From assembly GCA_021442845.1 (NCBI GenBank), contig JABUSD010000373.1:1-19210 (forward strand): 19,210 nt of DNA. Reading direction: 5' to 3'. The notes under the pieces were generated by a model. The model worked only from the letters and a program-made list of their open reading frames with translations, ran no database searches and had not been told where the DNA came from. Source of the DNA: Holdemanella sp. (GTDB taxonomy: Bacteria; Bacillota_I; Bacilli_A; Erysipelotrichales; Erysipelotrichaceae). Positions 1-7,189 of the stretch are shown piece by piece. Positions within the stretch are counted from its first letter, which is position 1. Every line of letters begins with the position of its first letter. The translations under genes were made by a program, and so were the position numbers.

Positions 1-134
1 ATTAATCCTACAAATAATGCAGCGATCAAAGGACGGTTTAAAGTGTAGTTACCAACTGTAGTTCCAAGACAAGCAATGGCAGAAGCTGCAGTACAACTCA
101 TTAAACCAATTAAAATTGCTTGAAATAAACTCAT
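1..134 (-). CDS. PTS mannose/sorbose-family EIIC subunit, N-terminal part (cut by window edge)
   Basis: Only the first 44 codons are in the window; the gene continues past the left edge. The readable N-terminus is hydrophobic (MSLFQAILIGLMSCTAASAI) and includes TLNRPLIAALFVGL, a stretch typical of the sugar-transporting membrane EIIC subunit of the mannose/fructose/sorbose PTS family. Family knowledge: EIIC together with EIID forms the sugar channel that receives phosphate from EIIB. The ATG at 134-132 is preceded at good spacing by an AAAGGAGAG ribosome site. It lies downstream of EIIB in the same orientation, after a 126-base gap, so it is probably co-transcribed. EIID would be expected next, outside the window. 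Sugar specificity cannot be told from this fragment. Confidence 0.8.
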   Translation of the reverse strand, partial: MSLFQAILIGLMSCTAASAIACLGTTVGNYTLNRPLIAALFVGL

Positions 135-260
135 AAATCTACTCTCCTTTGTTTATTTTCTATCTCAATCCGATATTGGGCTCTCACCTACCCTCCATCA
201 GATATTGACCATAAATAATATTAAATTATTCTTTAAATTTCTTGATACTCTATGATAATC
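135..260 (-). other. EIIB-EIIC intercistronic region with an 11-base direct repeat
   Basis: This 126-base gap is long for neighbouring PTS subunit genes. Read on the minus strand it holds two copies of CAATATC(T/G)GAT, at + strand 197-207 and 168-178, with a period of 29 bases. It also holds a possible 18-codon reading frame (187 down to 131, GTG start) whose TGA overlaps the EIIC ATG. No terminator-like hairpin with a T-run is visible, so read-through from EIIB to EIIC is expected. Confidence 0.35.
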
Positions 261-752
261 TTAGTATCCAAATTGACCTTTAAATTTGTCCCAAGTTCCA
301 ATTGAAGATTCACGGATTAAAGCGAATTCTACTTCGTAACCTTTTTTAGTAATAGCTTCGATAGCATCTGCTTCTTCCTGAGTAATTGACTGGTTCTGTC
401 CTAATTTAGTTGTTCCTGGACGGTCATTACATGGTCCAATAATCAAACGTTTAACATTGTTAGGTACAAATCCCTGATCAACTAGGATTTCCTTCATGTC
501 AACTGGGTTCTTAGTGATTAAGAAATATGCCTTTGGTGAATCATAAACTGTTTGGCATTTTTCTAGCCAGTGTTCTTTTGTCCAGATAAATACTTTTTTG
601 TCTGTAGAAGCTTTAAAAGATTTAGCTAGAATAGGGTTTGTTGCAGCCTTGTCATTTACTGCTACGATTCCGTCACAAGGATATTCTTTTGACCATCTTG
701 TAACGATCTGTCCGTGGATGATACGGTCATCAACACGCATGAAACTAATCAT
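261..752 (-). CDS. PTS mannose/fructose/sorbose-family EIIB subunit
   Basis: 163 residues, the usual length for this family. EIIB is a cytoplasmic protein that takes phosphate from EIIA on a histidine and passes it to the sugar bound by EIIC/EIID. The N-terminus (MISFMRVDDRIIHGQIVTRW) has the diagnostic RVDDRxIHGQ block, with the phosphorylated histidine at residue 13. The later segments VKRLIIGPCNDRPGTTKLGQ and GYEVEFALI also fit the family. The ATG at 752-750 follows a strong GAGGAGG site. It sits between EIIA and EIIC in one operon. Family assignment is firm. The sugar (mannose, fructose, sorbose or an amino sugar) is not determined. Confidence 0.93.
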   Translation of the reverse strand: MISFMRVDDRIIHGQIVTRWSKEYPCDGIVAVNDKAATNPILAKSFKASTDKKVFIWTKEHWLEKCQTVYDSPKAYFLITKNPVDMKEILVDQGFVPNNVKRLIIGPCNDRPGTTKLGQNQSITQEEADAIEAITKKGYEVEFALIRESSIGTWDKFKGQFGY

Positions 753-781
753 TATTTTGTCCTCCTCTTAGTTTTTATTGC

Positions 782-796
782 TAACGCTAAGCGTTA
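782..796. repeat. 15-base perfect palindrome between EIIA and EIIB genes
   Basis: TAACGCTAAGCGTTA reads the same on both strands apart from its central base. It lies in the 59-base gap between the EIIA stop and the EIIB ribosome site. As RNA it could form a 6-bp stem with a 3-base loop but has no T-run after it, so it is not a normal terminator. It could be a protein site or an mRNA-processing or stability element. No function is shown. Confidence 0.4.
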
Positions 797-811
797 AAGC
801 CAAATTTAATC

Positions 812-1243
812 TTATAGATCGTCATCATCTTCGTCATCTACAGTGACTTCAAAACAAGATAATCCTGTGTGTCCTTCACTTAAGATAACTTCTTTTAACA
901 TAGGTAAATCCATGTTGTCTTTCATTAATACTGCAGTTACTGCTAAAGGCATATTCATACCTGTAATAATTAATGATCTTGAAATTAATCCAGTTTCACC
1001 TAAAACTTCATTTGCTTTAGTAAATGGTGAACCACCTTGAATGTCTGCTAATAAGATAACTTCGTCTTCTTCTGTAAAGTCTTTAACTAAATTTCTAAAG
1101 TTTTCTTGGAATTCATCAGCACCCATTCCATCTTTTAAACTAGTAGATAATACGTCTGGACGATCTCCAGTCATCATCTTTACAGCTGAGTGTAATCCAG
1201 GTGCAAAATCACCGTGGCTTACCATAATTAAGTATTTTGCCAT
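812..1243 (-). CDS. PTS mannose-family EIIA subunit
   Basis: 143 residues. This is the cytoplasmic EIIA domain of the mannose family, which accepts phosphate from HPr and hands it to EIIB. The active-site histidine is H10 in the signature MVSHGDFAPGL, and LLADIQGGSPF in the middle is the second conserved block. The protein is complete as a separate EIIA, whereas in Escherichia coli ManX EIIA and EIIB are fused. It ends in a run of acidic residues (DDEDDDDL) past the folded domain. The ATG at 1243-1241 follows an ideal GGAGG site. It is the first gene of the operon and the promoter upstream is described separately. Confidence 0.93.
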   Translation of the reverse strand: MAKYLIMVSHGDFAPGLHSAVKMMTGDRPDVLSTSLKDGMGADEFQENFRNLVKDFTEEDEVILLADIQGGSPFTKANEVLGETGLISRSLIITGMNMPLAVTAVLMKDNMDLPMLKEVILSEGHTGLSCFEVTVDDEDDDDL

Positions 1244-1276
1244 ATAAAGTTCCTCCGTTTTAATAAGTCTATAGAC

Positions 1277-1306
1277 ATTTTAGTACAATTTTGTCTTATT
1301 ATGCAA
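1277..1306 (-). promoter_or_regulatory. Candidate sigma-A promoter of the PTS operon
   Basis: On the minus strand a TTGCAT -35 box (1306-1301) and a TAAAAT -10 box (1282-1277) are separated by 18 bases, about 35 bases before the EIIA start. A perfect 10-base palindrome, GTCTATAGAC (1267-1276), directly follows the -10 box and covers the likely transcription start, where a repressor could bind. Assigned by eye from consensus boxes only. Confidence 0.45.
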
Positions 1307-1433
1307 GGATTTTTGTCCATATCTATCACATTATTTTACATAATTCACATAAATTGTCGTTTATTTTACTTATTCAACCAAAAACAAACATTCATAGATT
1401 AACTCAAGTTAACTTTATATTTCGCTTCGTTAA
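1307..1433. other. Gap upstream of the PTS promoter with four spaced TTAAC words
   Basis: This region separates the end of the 109-residue membrane-protein gene from the PTS promoter. TTAAC occurs at 1399, 1409, 1430 and (just inside the gene end) 1442. The first three are spaced 10 and 21 bases apart, and 1406-1415 is the palindrome AAGTTAACTT. I see no clear terminator for the upstream operon. The region is AT-rich, so the repeats may be chance. Confidence 0.25.
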
Positions 1434-1763
1434 CTACTTCATTAACAGCTGTAAAGCGAAAATAAGGACTGCAGCAAGGATTGGAACAATGAAAATTGCC
1501 ATATATCCTTTCACATATTTTTTCTCCAACGCCTTAAATGCAGCATCATCATAGTATAGTTTTCCATCCTCTGTCTGCTTCACTACGCCTTCTTCAATAA
1601 GGTTTGAAATTGTATAGCTTAATGTAGTTGTTGTCAGCGCTAAATTCTTAAATCCTGCAAGAGGCATCGCTGATTTTTCATCAACTGCCTTTCTTTTCTT
1701 CATAGTTTCCAATACCATTGATGCAGCTGTCCCCTTCGCTGTTGCTTTTTGTCTTTTTGCCAT
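1434..1763 (-). CDS. Small unknown protein: basic N-terminus, winged-helix-like middle, C-terminal membrane anchor
   Basis: 109 residues, family not recognised. Residues 1-30 are Lys/Ala-rich. Residues about 40-78 (LALTTTTLSYTISNLIEEGVVKQTEDGKLYY) have the look of a winged-helix segment, with a helix followed by a Gly-turn strand. Residues 87-108 form one strongly hydrophobic helix (AIFIVPILAAVLIFALQLL) that probably anchors the C-terminus in the membrane. The start at 1763 has an AGGAAG site that overlaps the end of the upstream gene. The 11-base gap to that gene suggests one operon and perhaps a shared membrane complex. The winged-helix reading is an impression, not a proven fold. Confidence 0.75.
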   Translation of the reverse strand: MAKRQKATAKGTAASMVLETMKKRKAVDEKSAMPLAGFKNLALTTTTLSYTISNLIEEGVVKQTEDGKLYYDDAAFKALEKKYVKGYMAIFIVPILAAVLIFALQLLMK

Positions 1764-1774
1764 ATGTCCACTTC

Positions 1775-2329
1775 CTATCGTTTCTTCTTGTTCTTCTTTT
1801 CTTCTTTATGAGCACGCGCTCTTGATTCTATCAGCAATCCCATCTTTTTGGATACTTCAAATTTCTCTCCACCGGCAATTAAGATACGGATGTTTCTAAC
1901 AATTCCTTTTCTGGCTTCAAAATTCATCATCGCACGATAACGGTAAATCTTGTCAACATAAAAAATACCATCTTCAAATAGATAGACCCTTTTTCGTACA
2001 AAGGTTTCAAATGCCAATCCTGCAAATACAATTCCAATACAGAAATAAGCTAGCACAAAATAGAATGGATCCTTCCCATTTGATAATTCTGGCATGAAAT
2101 ACGATAAAACCGCCATCACAAAAGCAATTACCGTAAGTAGAGCTGCACCGATATACCATAATTTGCTATCTGTATATAATTCCGCATCTTTATGAACCTC
2201 AAGAAAATTCTTCTTTTTTGATTCATATGTCATAAACAGCCTAATGCTCTTGGATGTAGTAAATGAAGTATATCCAACCAAGATTAGAGCAATAACAATC
2301 TTGACTACAATATTATCCATTATTCCCAT
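1775..2329 (-). CDS. Unknown membrane protein with three predicted helices and a PH-like C-terminal region
   Basis: 184 residues, family not firmly recognised. Hydrophobic helices lie at about 7-24, 57-78 and 88-110. After the third helix, residues about 115-170 (YLFEDGIFYVDKIYRYRAMM then IRILIAGGEKFEVSKK) resemble the small cytosolic beta-rich, PH-like domains attached to membrane proteins of Firmicutes (YcxB/DUF5673 style). That comparison is from memory. The tail is very basic (EEKKNKKKR). The start at 2329 is favoured over the in-frame ATG at 2320 because GAGAGG sits 9 bases before it. It is the first gene of a two-gene operon with the 109-residue protein, and a good promoter lies upstream. 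Confidence 0.8.
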   Translation of the reverse strand: MGIMDNIVVKIVIALILVGYTSFTTSKSIRLFMTYESKKKNFLEVHKDAELYTDSKLWYIGAALLTVIAFVMAVLSYFMPELSNGKDPFYFVLAYFCIGIVFAGLAFETFVRKRVYLFEDGIFYVDKIYRYRAMMNFEARKGIVRNIRILIAGGEKFEVSKKMGLLIESRARAHKEEKKNKKKR

Positions 2330-2370
2330 ATAAATTTTCCTCTCTCAAAATAAAACTAATAACACAACTC

Positions 2371-2400
2371 ATTATATACAAAAAGCACCTTGCATTACAA
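2371..2400 (-). promoter_or_regulatory. Sigma-A promoter of the two-gene membrane-protein operon
   Basis: On the minus strand a TTGTAA -35 box (2400-2395) and a perfect TATAAT -10 box (2376-2371) are 18 bases apart, about 40 bases before the start at 2329. This is one of the best promoter matches in the window. The rest of the 2330-2501 gap carries the plus-strand leader of the lipoprotein gene. A TATACT there at 2467-2472 may be its -10 box, but I see no convincing -35. Confidence 0.6.
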
Positions 2401-2501
2401 GTCATGGTATTTATACAGAAATACAATAAACCGTTTCTTTTTCAGTTTTATTTAAGTTTTCAATTCTATACTAATAGCAGATACTATATGGAGGAAATAT
2501 G

Positions 2502-4424
2502 ATGAAAAAAGTAAGTTCAATATTATGTACCCTTTTCTGTATACTTTCTCTTACAGCTTGTTCAAAAAGTACAGCGGTAGATTACAGCAATCAGACTATT
2601 GTTGGTAAAGTTACAGAAATAGACAATAATACCGTTACAGTTATAATCGGGACATTAAATCAGATAGAAACAGAAGAAAGGAACCCATCCGACATGAAAC
2701 AAGGCGATGGACAGATGCCGCCAGAAATGCCACAGGATGCGCAAAGTGGCGCAACAAGTGAAAGACAGCAGGAAGAAAGACAATCTCCTCCTGATATGCC
2801 ACAACAACGTCCAGATGCCCAAAGTGGGGCAACAAGCGAAAATAATCAGCAAGAAAATCAGATTTCGGTTGAAAATGTAGATACAAAGACAGAAGCTACG
2901 CAAGAACAGCCTAACAGCGGCAAGATGCCACCAGATGGTCAAAATTCTTTTGATAAACCGAGTGGGCAGATGCCACCTGATGGACAAGGTTCTTTTGATA
3001 AACCGGATGAACAGATGCCAATGGGAACTATGTATACCTTTACAGCTACTGATGAAACAGCAAGTTTTGATTTAGACAAAGCAACAATCAAAGTAGAATC
3101 AGGAATGGATACAAAAGAAGGATCTATAACAGATATTTCTGTAGACTCTGTACTTTCTATTGAGGTTGGAGATAAAAATGTTGTGAATACGATAACAGTA
3201 AAAATGGTTGCCTCTCCTTCTTCAAATGCCATATCACAGGGTTCTTCAGCCAATACAATCGATAAAGATAGCACAATTTCTGATGCTTCATACACATCTT
3301 CCAACGACGATGAAAATGCGCTACGCATCAATGGAGCCACCGTTACCCTAAACGATATTACTGTAGATAAATCAGGTGGTGCTAGTTCAAATACCGAAAA
3401 CGGAGACTTCTATGGTGTCAACGCTGCTCTGCTTGCGACAAATGGCGCTTCTGTCACAATAAAGAATGCAACTGTTACATCCAACGCGAAGAATGGAAAT
3501 GGCATTTTTAGCTATGGTACAAATACAGTTGTAAACGTATCTGATTCCAAAATCACCACCAAATCAGATAATTCTGGTGGAATCCAGACAACTGGCGGTG
3601 GTACAACCAACGCTGAAAACCTGACAATTGAAACCGATGGAGATTCATCTGCTGCTATCCGTTCTGATCGTGGTGGCGGAACGGTTAATGTTAAAGGCGG
3701 AACATATACATCCAATGGGTATAATTCCCCTGCCATCTATTCAACCGCAAACATCACCGTATCAAATGCAACACTTACTGCTAACAATTCAGAAGCTCTC
3801 GTCATTGAAGGAAAAAACAGCATTTCGCTTAATAATTGCATTGTCTCAGGAAATATGAGTGATACAAAAGGTACAAGTTCCGATGAGAACGTGCATGCGA
3901 TTATGATTTATCAATCCATGTCTGGGGATGCGGACGTTGGTACATCTTCCTTTACGATGCAAGATGGAGAATTAATTATCAATAACGGCGATGTGTTCCA
4001 TTTTACAAATACAGATGCCACCGTATCGCTTACCAATGTGAAAATCACTAACCATGAAGCCGATGGATATTTATTCAATATCACCGGTAATAATGCCAGT
4101 CATGGCTGGGGGAATGCCGGAAGCAATGGTGCCAATGTAAGTCTTGTTGCACAGAATCAGAAATTGACTGGTGATACCATCGTAGATACCATTTCAACAT
4201 TGAATTTAACCTTATCTGAAAAAAGTACATTGACAGGTACGATCAACATTGTAGACAACATAGAAAATGGAAAAGCAGTTGACAACAACGTAGTTGTGAC
4301 AATCGAAAAAGGATGCACATGGAAACTTACCGGAAACTGTAAGATTTCATCACTAGACAATAAAGGTACTATCGATTTTAACGGATATACGATTACGCTT
4401 GCCAATGGCAGTGTATTACAGTAA
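2502..4424 (+). CDS. Lipoprotein with low-complexity linker and beta-helix carbohydrate-binding domain
   Basis: 640 residues. The signal peptide ends in lipobox LTAC (Cys at residue 20), so the protein should be lipid-anchored outside the cell. Residues about 35-57 (VGKVTEIDNNTVTVIIGTL) begin a small beta domain that seems to resume at MYTFTATDETASFDLDKATI. Between them lies about 115 residues of Pro/Gln/Met/Asp-rich sequence with repeats. From about residue 270 to the end are many short Asn/Thr/Ser/Gly-rich strands (NGATVTL, NAENLTIETDGDSSAAIRSD, SPAIYSTANITVSNATLTA) as in the Firmicute Cthe_2159/DUF4353-type carbohydrate-binding beta-helix proteins. No sortase motif is visible. Two ATGs are possible: GGAGG lies 7 bases before 2502 and only 4 before 2499, so 2502 is preferred. 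Binding target unknown, perhaps a polysaccharide. Confidence 0.88.
   Translation: MKKVSSILCTLFCILSLTACSKSTAVDYSNQTIVGKVTEIDNNTVTVIIGTLNQIETEERNPSDMKQGDGQMPPEMPQDAQSGATSERQQEERQSPPDMPQQRPDAQSGATSENNQQENQISVENVDTKTEATQEQPNSGKMPPDGQNSFDKPSGQMPPDGQGSFDKPDEQMPMGTMYTFTATDETASFDLDKATIKVESGMDTKEGSITDISVDSVLSIEVGDKNVVNTITVKMVASPSSNAISQGSSANTIDKDSTISDASYTSSNDDENALRINGATVTLNDITVDKSGGASSNTENGDFYGVNAALLATNGASVTIKNATVTSNAKNGNGIFSYGTNTVVNVSDSKITTKSDNSGGIQTTGGGTTNAENLTIETDGDSSAAIRSDRGGGTVNVKGGTYTSNGYNSPAIYSTANITVSNATLTANNSEALVIEGKNSISLNNCIVSGNMSDTKGTSSDENVHAIMIYQSMSGDADVGTSSFTMQDGELIINNGDVFHFTNTDATVSLTNVKITNHEADGYLFNITGNNASHGWGNAGSNGANVSLVAQNQKLTGDTIVDTISTLNLTLSEKSTLTGTINIVDNIENGKAVDNNVVVTIEKGCTWKLTGNCKISSLDNKGTIDFNGYTITLANGSVLQ
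2736..2841 (+). repeat. Direct repeat encoding DAQSGATSE, two copies
   Basis: Two near-identical 28-base stretches (2736-2763 and 2814-2841, period 78) in the lipoprotein gene encode DAQSGATSE twice. They differ at only a few positions, so the duplication is fairly recent or maintained. Confidence 0.7.
2924..3019 (+). repeat. 45-base tandem repeat encoding a 15-residue unit
   Basis: Two copies of a 45-base unit start at 2924 and 2969, and a third start appears near 3014. They encode MPPDGQNSFDKPSGQ and then MPPDGQGSFDKPDEQ, followed by the first residues of a third unit (MPMGT). The unit is in frame, so copy-number change would alter linker length without breaking the protein. Confidence 0.75.
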
Positions 4425-4455
4425 AAAGGGCATGGAATAAAATCCATACCCTTTT
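4424..4455. terminator. Two-way terminator between the lipoprotein and nitroreductase genes
   Basis: AAAAGGGCATGGA (4424-4436) pairs with TCCATACCCTTTT (4443-4455) around a 6-base loop, with a single C/A mismatch. An A-tract on one side and a T-tract on the other make it work on either strand. It overlaps the last base of the lipoprotein stop codon and the start of the nitroreductase stop codon. Confidence 0.85.
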
Positions 4456-5263
4456 ATAACCCTTCTTCCTTCACAAAGGCATAAAATGCATTCTCTGCCT
4501 CTTTGTTCTTTTCACTGATTGTTCCTACAGGACATGTATAGACAATGAATTCCTCTTGCCCATCCAGTTCAAACAAGGGATCACATATACGATTGTCATA
4601 GGCGGCTATTGCACAAGTTCCCAAACCCAATGCCGTACAAGCCAGATATAAGTTCTCGCCAATATGACCTGCATCAATCATAGCTGGCCTATGCGCTCCT
4701 GTTCCATATCTCCATTCACATCGATAAGGTACAAATGACCAATAGAAAACTACAGATGCTTTGCTTGCCCATAGCTGACCACATAATGTATCGCCAATTG
4801 TCTTTTCAATGGAATCCACTTTTCCTAGATATTCCAAAGCGTGTTCCATCGGAAGATAGTGATATTTTCCAGACTCTAACCCTTCTACAAAACGTATGAT
4901 CAGATATGTTTCAAAGCCATGTCTTGCACCACCTGATGGCACTGTTCTTAATGTTGCATAGCTTTTACCACGTATTTCCTTAACGCCCTGGGTAGCCCAT
5001 AACAGATAGGACAGCTGCAACAAAGAAAGCTTCTGTTCGGTATAGACTCTATGGCTCTTTCTTCGATTGATGACATCCATAAAATCATTATTTATAATTA
5101 AATCTTCAAAATTCTTTGGTAAAACAATTCTCTCATTTCGCATTGCCGCTTTTACAAGCGGTGGCTGCTGTCTCTTTAATTTCTGGTCGGTTACAATTTC
5201 CTCTCCTTCAACATAGTAGTGAAGGAAATCTCTTCCTTTTTTGATTAATTCCTTTTCATCCAT
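4454..5263 (-). CDS. SagB/ThcOx-like nitroreductase-family FMN oxidoreductase
   Basis: 269 residues. Nitroreductase-fold enzymes bind FMN and use NAD(P)H or a peptide substrate. Family-like blocks are RRKSHRVY (67-74), the phosphate-contacting region near the start of the fold; PSGGARH (109-115), typical of the SagB-like subgroup; and DAGHIGENLYL (197-207) followed by GLGTCAIAAYD. SagB members oxidise azoline rings in peptide toxins. No YcaO cyclase, precursor peptide or exporter gene lies nearby, so here it is more likely a stand-alone oxidoreductase of unknown substrate. The ATG at 5263 follows an AAAGGAG site. It lies downstream of the pot operon behind a terminator, so it depends on read-through or on a promoter inside potD that I could not identify. 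Confidence 0.82.
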   Translation of the reverse strand: MDEKELIKKGRDFLHYYVEGEEIVTDQKLKRQQPPLVKAAMRNERIVLPKNFEDLIINNDFMDVINRRKSHRVYTEQKLSLLQLSYLLWATQGVKEIRGKSYATLRTVPSGGARHGFETYLIIRFVEGLESGKYHYLPMEHALEYLGKVDSIEKTIGDTLCGQLWASKASVVFYWSFVPYRCEWRYGTGAHRPAMIDAGHIGENLYLACTALGLGTCAIAAYDNRICDPLFELDGQEEFIVYTCPVGTISEKNKEAENAFYAFVKEEGL

Positions 5264-5283
5264 AGTTAGCTCCTTTTATAAAG

Positions 5284-5307
5284 AAAAAGGCATTGATTTG
5301 CCTTTTT
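5284..5307 (-). terminator. Terminator after the potCD gene
   Basis: On the + strand AAAAAGGCA (5284-5292) pairs with TGCCTTTTT (5299-5307) around TTGATT. Read on the minus strand the stem follows the potCD stop at once and ends in a T-run, so it should end the pot operon, probably incompletely, before the nitroreductase gene. Confidence 0.75.
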
Positions 5308-7187
5308 TATGAGTTGCTCGCAACAATCTTTACTCTTGACCATAAATCAGCCATGAGTTTCTTTGTGTTTGCGTTATATGAGAATACTTCATCTAATGGA
5401 TATCCTGCACGAGGAATATAGGCATCAATGCCTTCAAAGTCTCCACCTTCTCCATATAAATCATCTTTCACTTTCTTATTTGCTGCTGTATATCCGACAT
5501 AACTTGAATTATCATAAGCACCATCGTATTGCGTTGCATAATTTATGAATTCATAAGCTAAATCTACATTTTCAGCATTCTTAGGAATAACCATCGCATC
5601 ACACCACTGGTTTGTTCCTTCATTTGGGACAAACCATCCGATGTTCTCATTTTCTGCAATGACATAGGTTGCATCCCCTGAATAGATTAGACCCAACGCC
5701 TTACGAGCTTGTGCCATATTGTCAATGATTTCATCCGTTACAATTTCAGGTTCCATCGTCTGTACACACTGTACAAGCCATTGATATGCTGCCTGAATTT
5801 CCTGTTCACTATTTGTATTCATTGAATATCCTAGTGCTTTTAATGCCATCATAAAGGAATCACGTTCAGAGTCATATAGATAAATATCCCCTTTGAATTT
5901 TTCATCAAGGAAGATAGACCATCCTTTTTCTTCCAATTCCTCAACCGTTACCTTGCTCTTGTCATATACAATACCAACCGATCCCCAGAAATAAGGAACA
6001 GAATATAGATTGCCCGGATCATAGGCTAAATCCAATGTAGCAGAATCAATTAGATTAAACGTTTCCTTGACCTTTGACTGATCCAGCTTCTGTAACATAT
6101 CTTCTTCAATTAAACGCTGAATCATATAATCACTAGGAACGAGAATGTCATAGGCTTCCCCATTGGCTACCTTGATATACATCTGTTCATTGGAATCAAA
6201 GTTATCCATAATAACCTTTGCTCCCGTATATTCCTCAAAATTCTGGATAATATTTTCTCCTGTATATTCGCCCCAGTTATAGATATGAAGCGTCTGGCCT
6301 TCATATTTTTTACGGTTACCGGCTGCATTAAATAGAACCGTACCACCAATCGCAAGGGCAACAATAGCTGCGATAATAAGTTTTCCTTTTCCAGAGCCTT
6401 TCTTTTTAGGTTTTTTCTCTTTCCATAAAGGTTTTAGATTCACAATTAACAACACACCTGTAATCAATACAACCACAAGTGTTGAAATGGCATTAATACT
6501 TGGATTTACACGCTTTGACATTGTATAAACCATAATACTCAAGTTCTTGACACCACCACCTGTTGCGAAGTAGGAAATAATGAAGTCATCAAATGACATA
6601 GTAAACGCAATCAAGGCACCTGATATAACCCCTGGCATAATCTGAGGGATGATTACCTTGATTAATGCCTGTGTTGGTGTTGCTCCTAAATCCATGGCAG
6701 CATCCGATAAGTTTGGATCCAATGAACGAAGTTTTGGATTTACACTCAGGATCACATAAGGGATACAGAAGGCAATATGTGCCAGCAACATAGTGATAAA
6801 TCCCTTTTCCACTCTTAATGTGATGAACAGCAGCATCAGTCCAATGGCTGTTACAATATCTGGATTCATCAAAGGGAAATCATTAATCTGCGTAATTGCC
6901 TTGCGAATAATTTTCTTTGAACTGGATAATCCAATAGCGGTAATTGTTCCAATCACAGTCGAAATGATTGTAGCTAAAACAGCAATCGCAACCGTAACAT
7001 ATAACGATTCCATCATATCATGTGATTTCAGCATCGATTCATACCAGCGAAGCGAAAAACCTGTAAAATGTGTCAATGATTTTGATTCATTGAATGAGAA
7101 TACCATCATAAACACAATTGGAAGATAGAAGAAAATCGTCGCTAAAACCATTAAGGTTTTCCCAAAATATCTCTTTTCCTTTTTCAT
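5307..7187 (-). CDS. potCD: Fused polyamine ABC transporter permease (PotC) and substrate-binding protein (PotD)
   Basis: 626 residues. Residues 1-250 form an ABC permease with several membrane helices and the EAA-loop motif DAAMDLGATPTQALIKVIIPQIMPG (in parts, about 162-186) that contacts PotA. A Lys-rich cytosolic linker (254-269) leads to one more helix (270-288) that carries the chain outward. Residues about 297-626 are the PotD-type binding domain, beginning HIYNWGEYTG; the Trp and Tyr there match polyamine-stacking positions in Escherichia coli PotD. The fusion replaces the lipoprotein anchor of a normal PotD and ties one binding protein to each transporter. Such fusions are known in other Firmicutes. 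The start lies 2 bases after the potB stop. Spermidine or putrescine is the likely substrate by family. I saw no frameshift at the junction. Confidence 0.93.
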   Translation of the reverse strand: MKKEKRYFGKTLMVLATIFFYLPIVFMMVFSFNESKSLTHFTGFSLRWYESMLKSHDMMESLYVTVAIAVLATIISTVIGTITAIGLSSSKKIIRKAITQINDFPLMNPDIVTAIGLMLLFITLRVEKGFITMLLAHIAFCIPYVILSVNPKLRSLDPNLSDAAMDLGATPTQALIKVIIPQIMPGVISGALIAFTMSFDDFIISYFATGGGVKNLSIMVYTMSKRVNPSINAISTLVVVLITGVLLIVNLKPLWKEKKPKKKGSGKGKLIIAAIVALAIGGTVLFNAAGNRKKYEGQTLHIYNWGEYTGENIIQNFEEYTGAKVIMDNFDSNEQMYIKVANGEAYDILVPSDYMIQRLIEEDMLQKLDQSKVKETFNLIDSATLDLAYDPGNLYSVPYFWGSVGIVYDKSKVTVEELEEKGWSIFLDEKFKGDIYLYDSERDSFMMALKALGYSMNTNSEQEIQAAYQWLVQCVQTMEPEIVTDEIIDNMAQARKALGLIYSGDATYVIAENENIGWFVPNEGTNQWCDAMVIPKNAENVDLAYEFINYATQYDGAYDNSSYVGYTAANKKVKDDLYGEGGDFEGIDAYIPRAGYPLDEVFSYNANTKKLMADLWSRVKIVASNS

Positions 7188-7189
7188 AC

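Noticed and set aside
782..796. Catabolite-responsive element (CcpA site) at the EIIA-EIIB palindrome
   Set aside because: It shares the central CGCT but lacks the TG and CA ends of the cre consensus and lies inside the operon.
1301..1320. Sigma-54 type promoter (GG and GC elements) before the PTS operon, as in LevR/ManR-controlled mannose PTS operons
   Set aside because: On the minus strand GG and GC are 12 bases apart, whereas sigma-54 needs about 10, and the -24 element is poor. A sigma-A type promoter fits better.
2641..3340. Minus-strand open frames across the lipoprotein gene
   Set aside because: They mirror the repetitive coding sequence, have no ribosome sites and give composition-biased proteins. 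They are shadows of the plus-strand gene.
4454..5263. SagB-like protein as part of an azole-modified peptide (streptolysin S-like) cluster
   Set aside because: No YcaO, SagC, precursor peptide or exporter genes are present. The neighbours are a polyamine operon and an unrelated lipoprotein.
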